Assembly (NCBI RefSeq): GCF_003176895.1
Contig: NZ_QGTD01000011.1
Span: 210,428-274,427, forward strand
Length of the DNA: 64,000 nt
Source: Gracilibacillus dipsosauri
GTDB lineage: Bacteria > Bacillota > Bacilli > Bacillales > Amphibacillaceae
Reading direction: 5' to 3'
In this document: in pieces, positions 63,926 through 64,000 of the stretch
How positions within the stretch are numbered: position 1 is the first letter of the stretch
Layout of the letters: every line of letters begins with the position of its first letter
Notes under the pieces: generated by a model
What the model saw: the letters and a program-made list of their open reading frames with translations, nothing else
What the model was told of the DNA's origin: nothing
Database searches by the model: none
Program-made: the position numbers and the translations under genes

Positions 63926-63999
63926 GCGGGTGTAGTTTAGTGGTAAAACCTCAGCCTTCCAAGCTGATGTCGAGGGTTCGATTCCCTTCACCCGCTCCA
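63926..63999 (+). tRNA. tRNA-Gly (TCC)
   Basis: 74 bases with encoded CCA. Acceptor GCGGGTG/CACCCGC, anticodon TCC. It lies at the window edge; the cluster may continue. Confidence 0.97.
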
Positions 64000-64000
64000 T

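Overview
The window is chromosomal DNA of a low-GC Gram-positive rod of the Bacillaceae. Coding sequence is AT-rich, ribosome binding sites are strong (GGAGG-type), and TTG and GTG starts are frequent. Gene content and order match Bacillus-type genomes. The right half follows the Bacillus subtilis order cshA - rhomboid (ydcA) - acpS - lolA-like (ydcC) - alr - ndoAI/ndoA - rsbRSTUVW-sigB-rsbX - tex - (cmpA) - ydcK - trnS-type tRNA cluster. A BCCT osmolyte carrier and the general style suggest a halotolerant relative such as Oceanobacillus, Virgibacillus or Gracilibacillus; that genus-level guess is inference only.

Layout. 0.3-7.3 kb: MFS carrier, BCCT carrier, DUF456 protein, a PdxK/ThiD-like kinase, and a two-gene ABC exporter plus a DUF4064 protein behind an ECF-sigma type promoter. 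7.4-8.3 kb: divergent DUF4349 lipoprotein, also with an ECF-like promoter. 8.5-16.7 kb: arginine/citrulline synthesis (argGH, then carAB-argF) with ArgR boxes. 16.8-19.8 kb: murB and a divergent WYL regulator / GyrI-like pair around a perfect operator palindrome. 20.0-21.3 kb: PadR plus HAAS-domain membrane protein. 21.7-25.5 kb: FMN riboswitch and ribDE-BA-H, flanked on both sides by unrelated tandem repeats of about 51 bp. 25.9-29.2 kb: minus-strand genes (glutathione peroxidase, membrane protein, TrhO, hydroxyisobutyrate dehydrogenase-like). 29.6-33.2 kb: HtrA-type protease divergent from a CssRS-type two-component system. 33.2-46 kb: typA, a MacB-type ABC pair, CapA-like lipoprotein, DUF368 transporter, thioredoxin, ABC pair, MarR/MhqR-like regulator, a SigB-promoted glutaredoxin-like gene, YppG, esterase and EamA exporter. 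46-62.5 kb: the B. subtilis-like block, including the complete eight-gene sigB stressosome operon. 62.7-64 kb: ten tRNA genes plus a broken 5' half of tRNA-Gly.

How the parts work together. Much of the window concerns stress. CssRS/HtrA senses secretion and misfolding stress, ECF-type promoters drive envelope genes, and the RsbRST stressosome feeds the RsbU-RsbV-RsbW partner switch that frees SigB. A near-consensus SigB promoter overlaps the rsbU stop codon (autoregulation) and another lies before the glutaredoxin-like gene. DUF368 (undecaprenyl phosphate recycling), murB and alr serve the cell wall.

Most notable observations: a stand-alone four-helix membrane protein whose first 75 residues align without gaps to ATP synthase subunit c, including the ion-binding glutamate; two long foldable palindromic repeat elements; a tRNA-Gly 5' half broken exactly at the anticodon loop 125 bp before an intact copy; an effector-binding gene whose best ribosome binding site precedes an ATA codon; and cmpA, a 37-codon sporulation gene.
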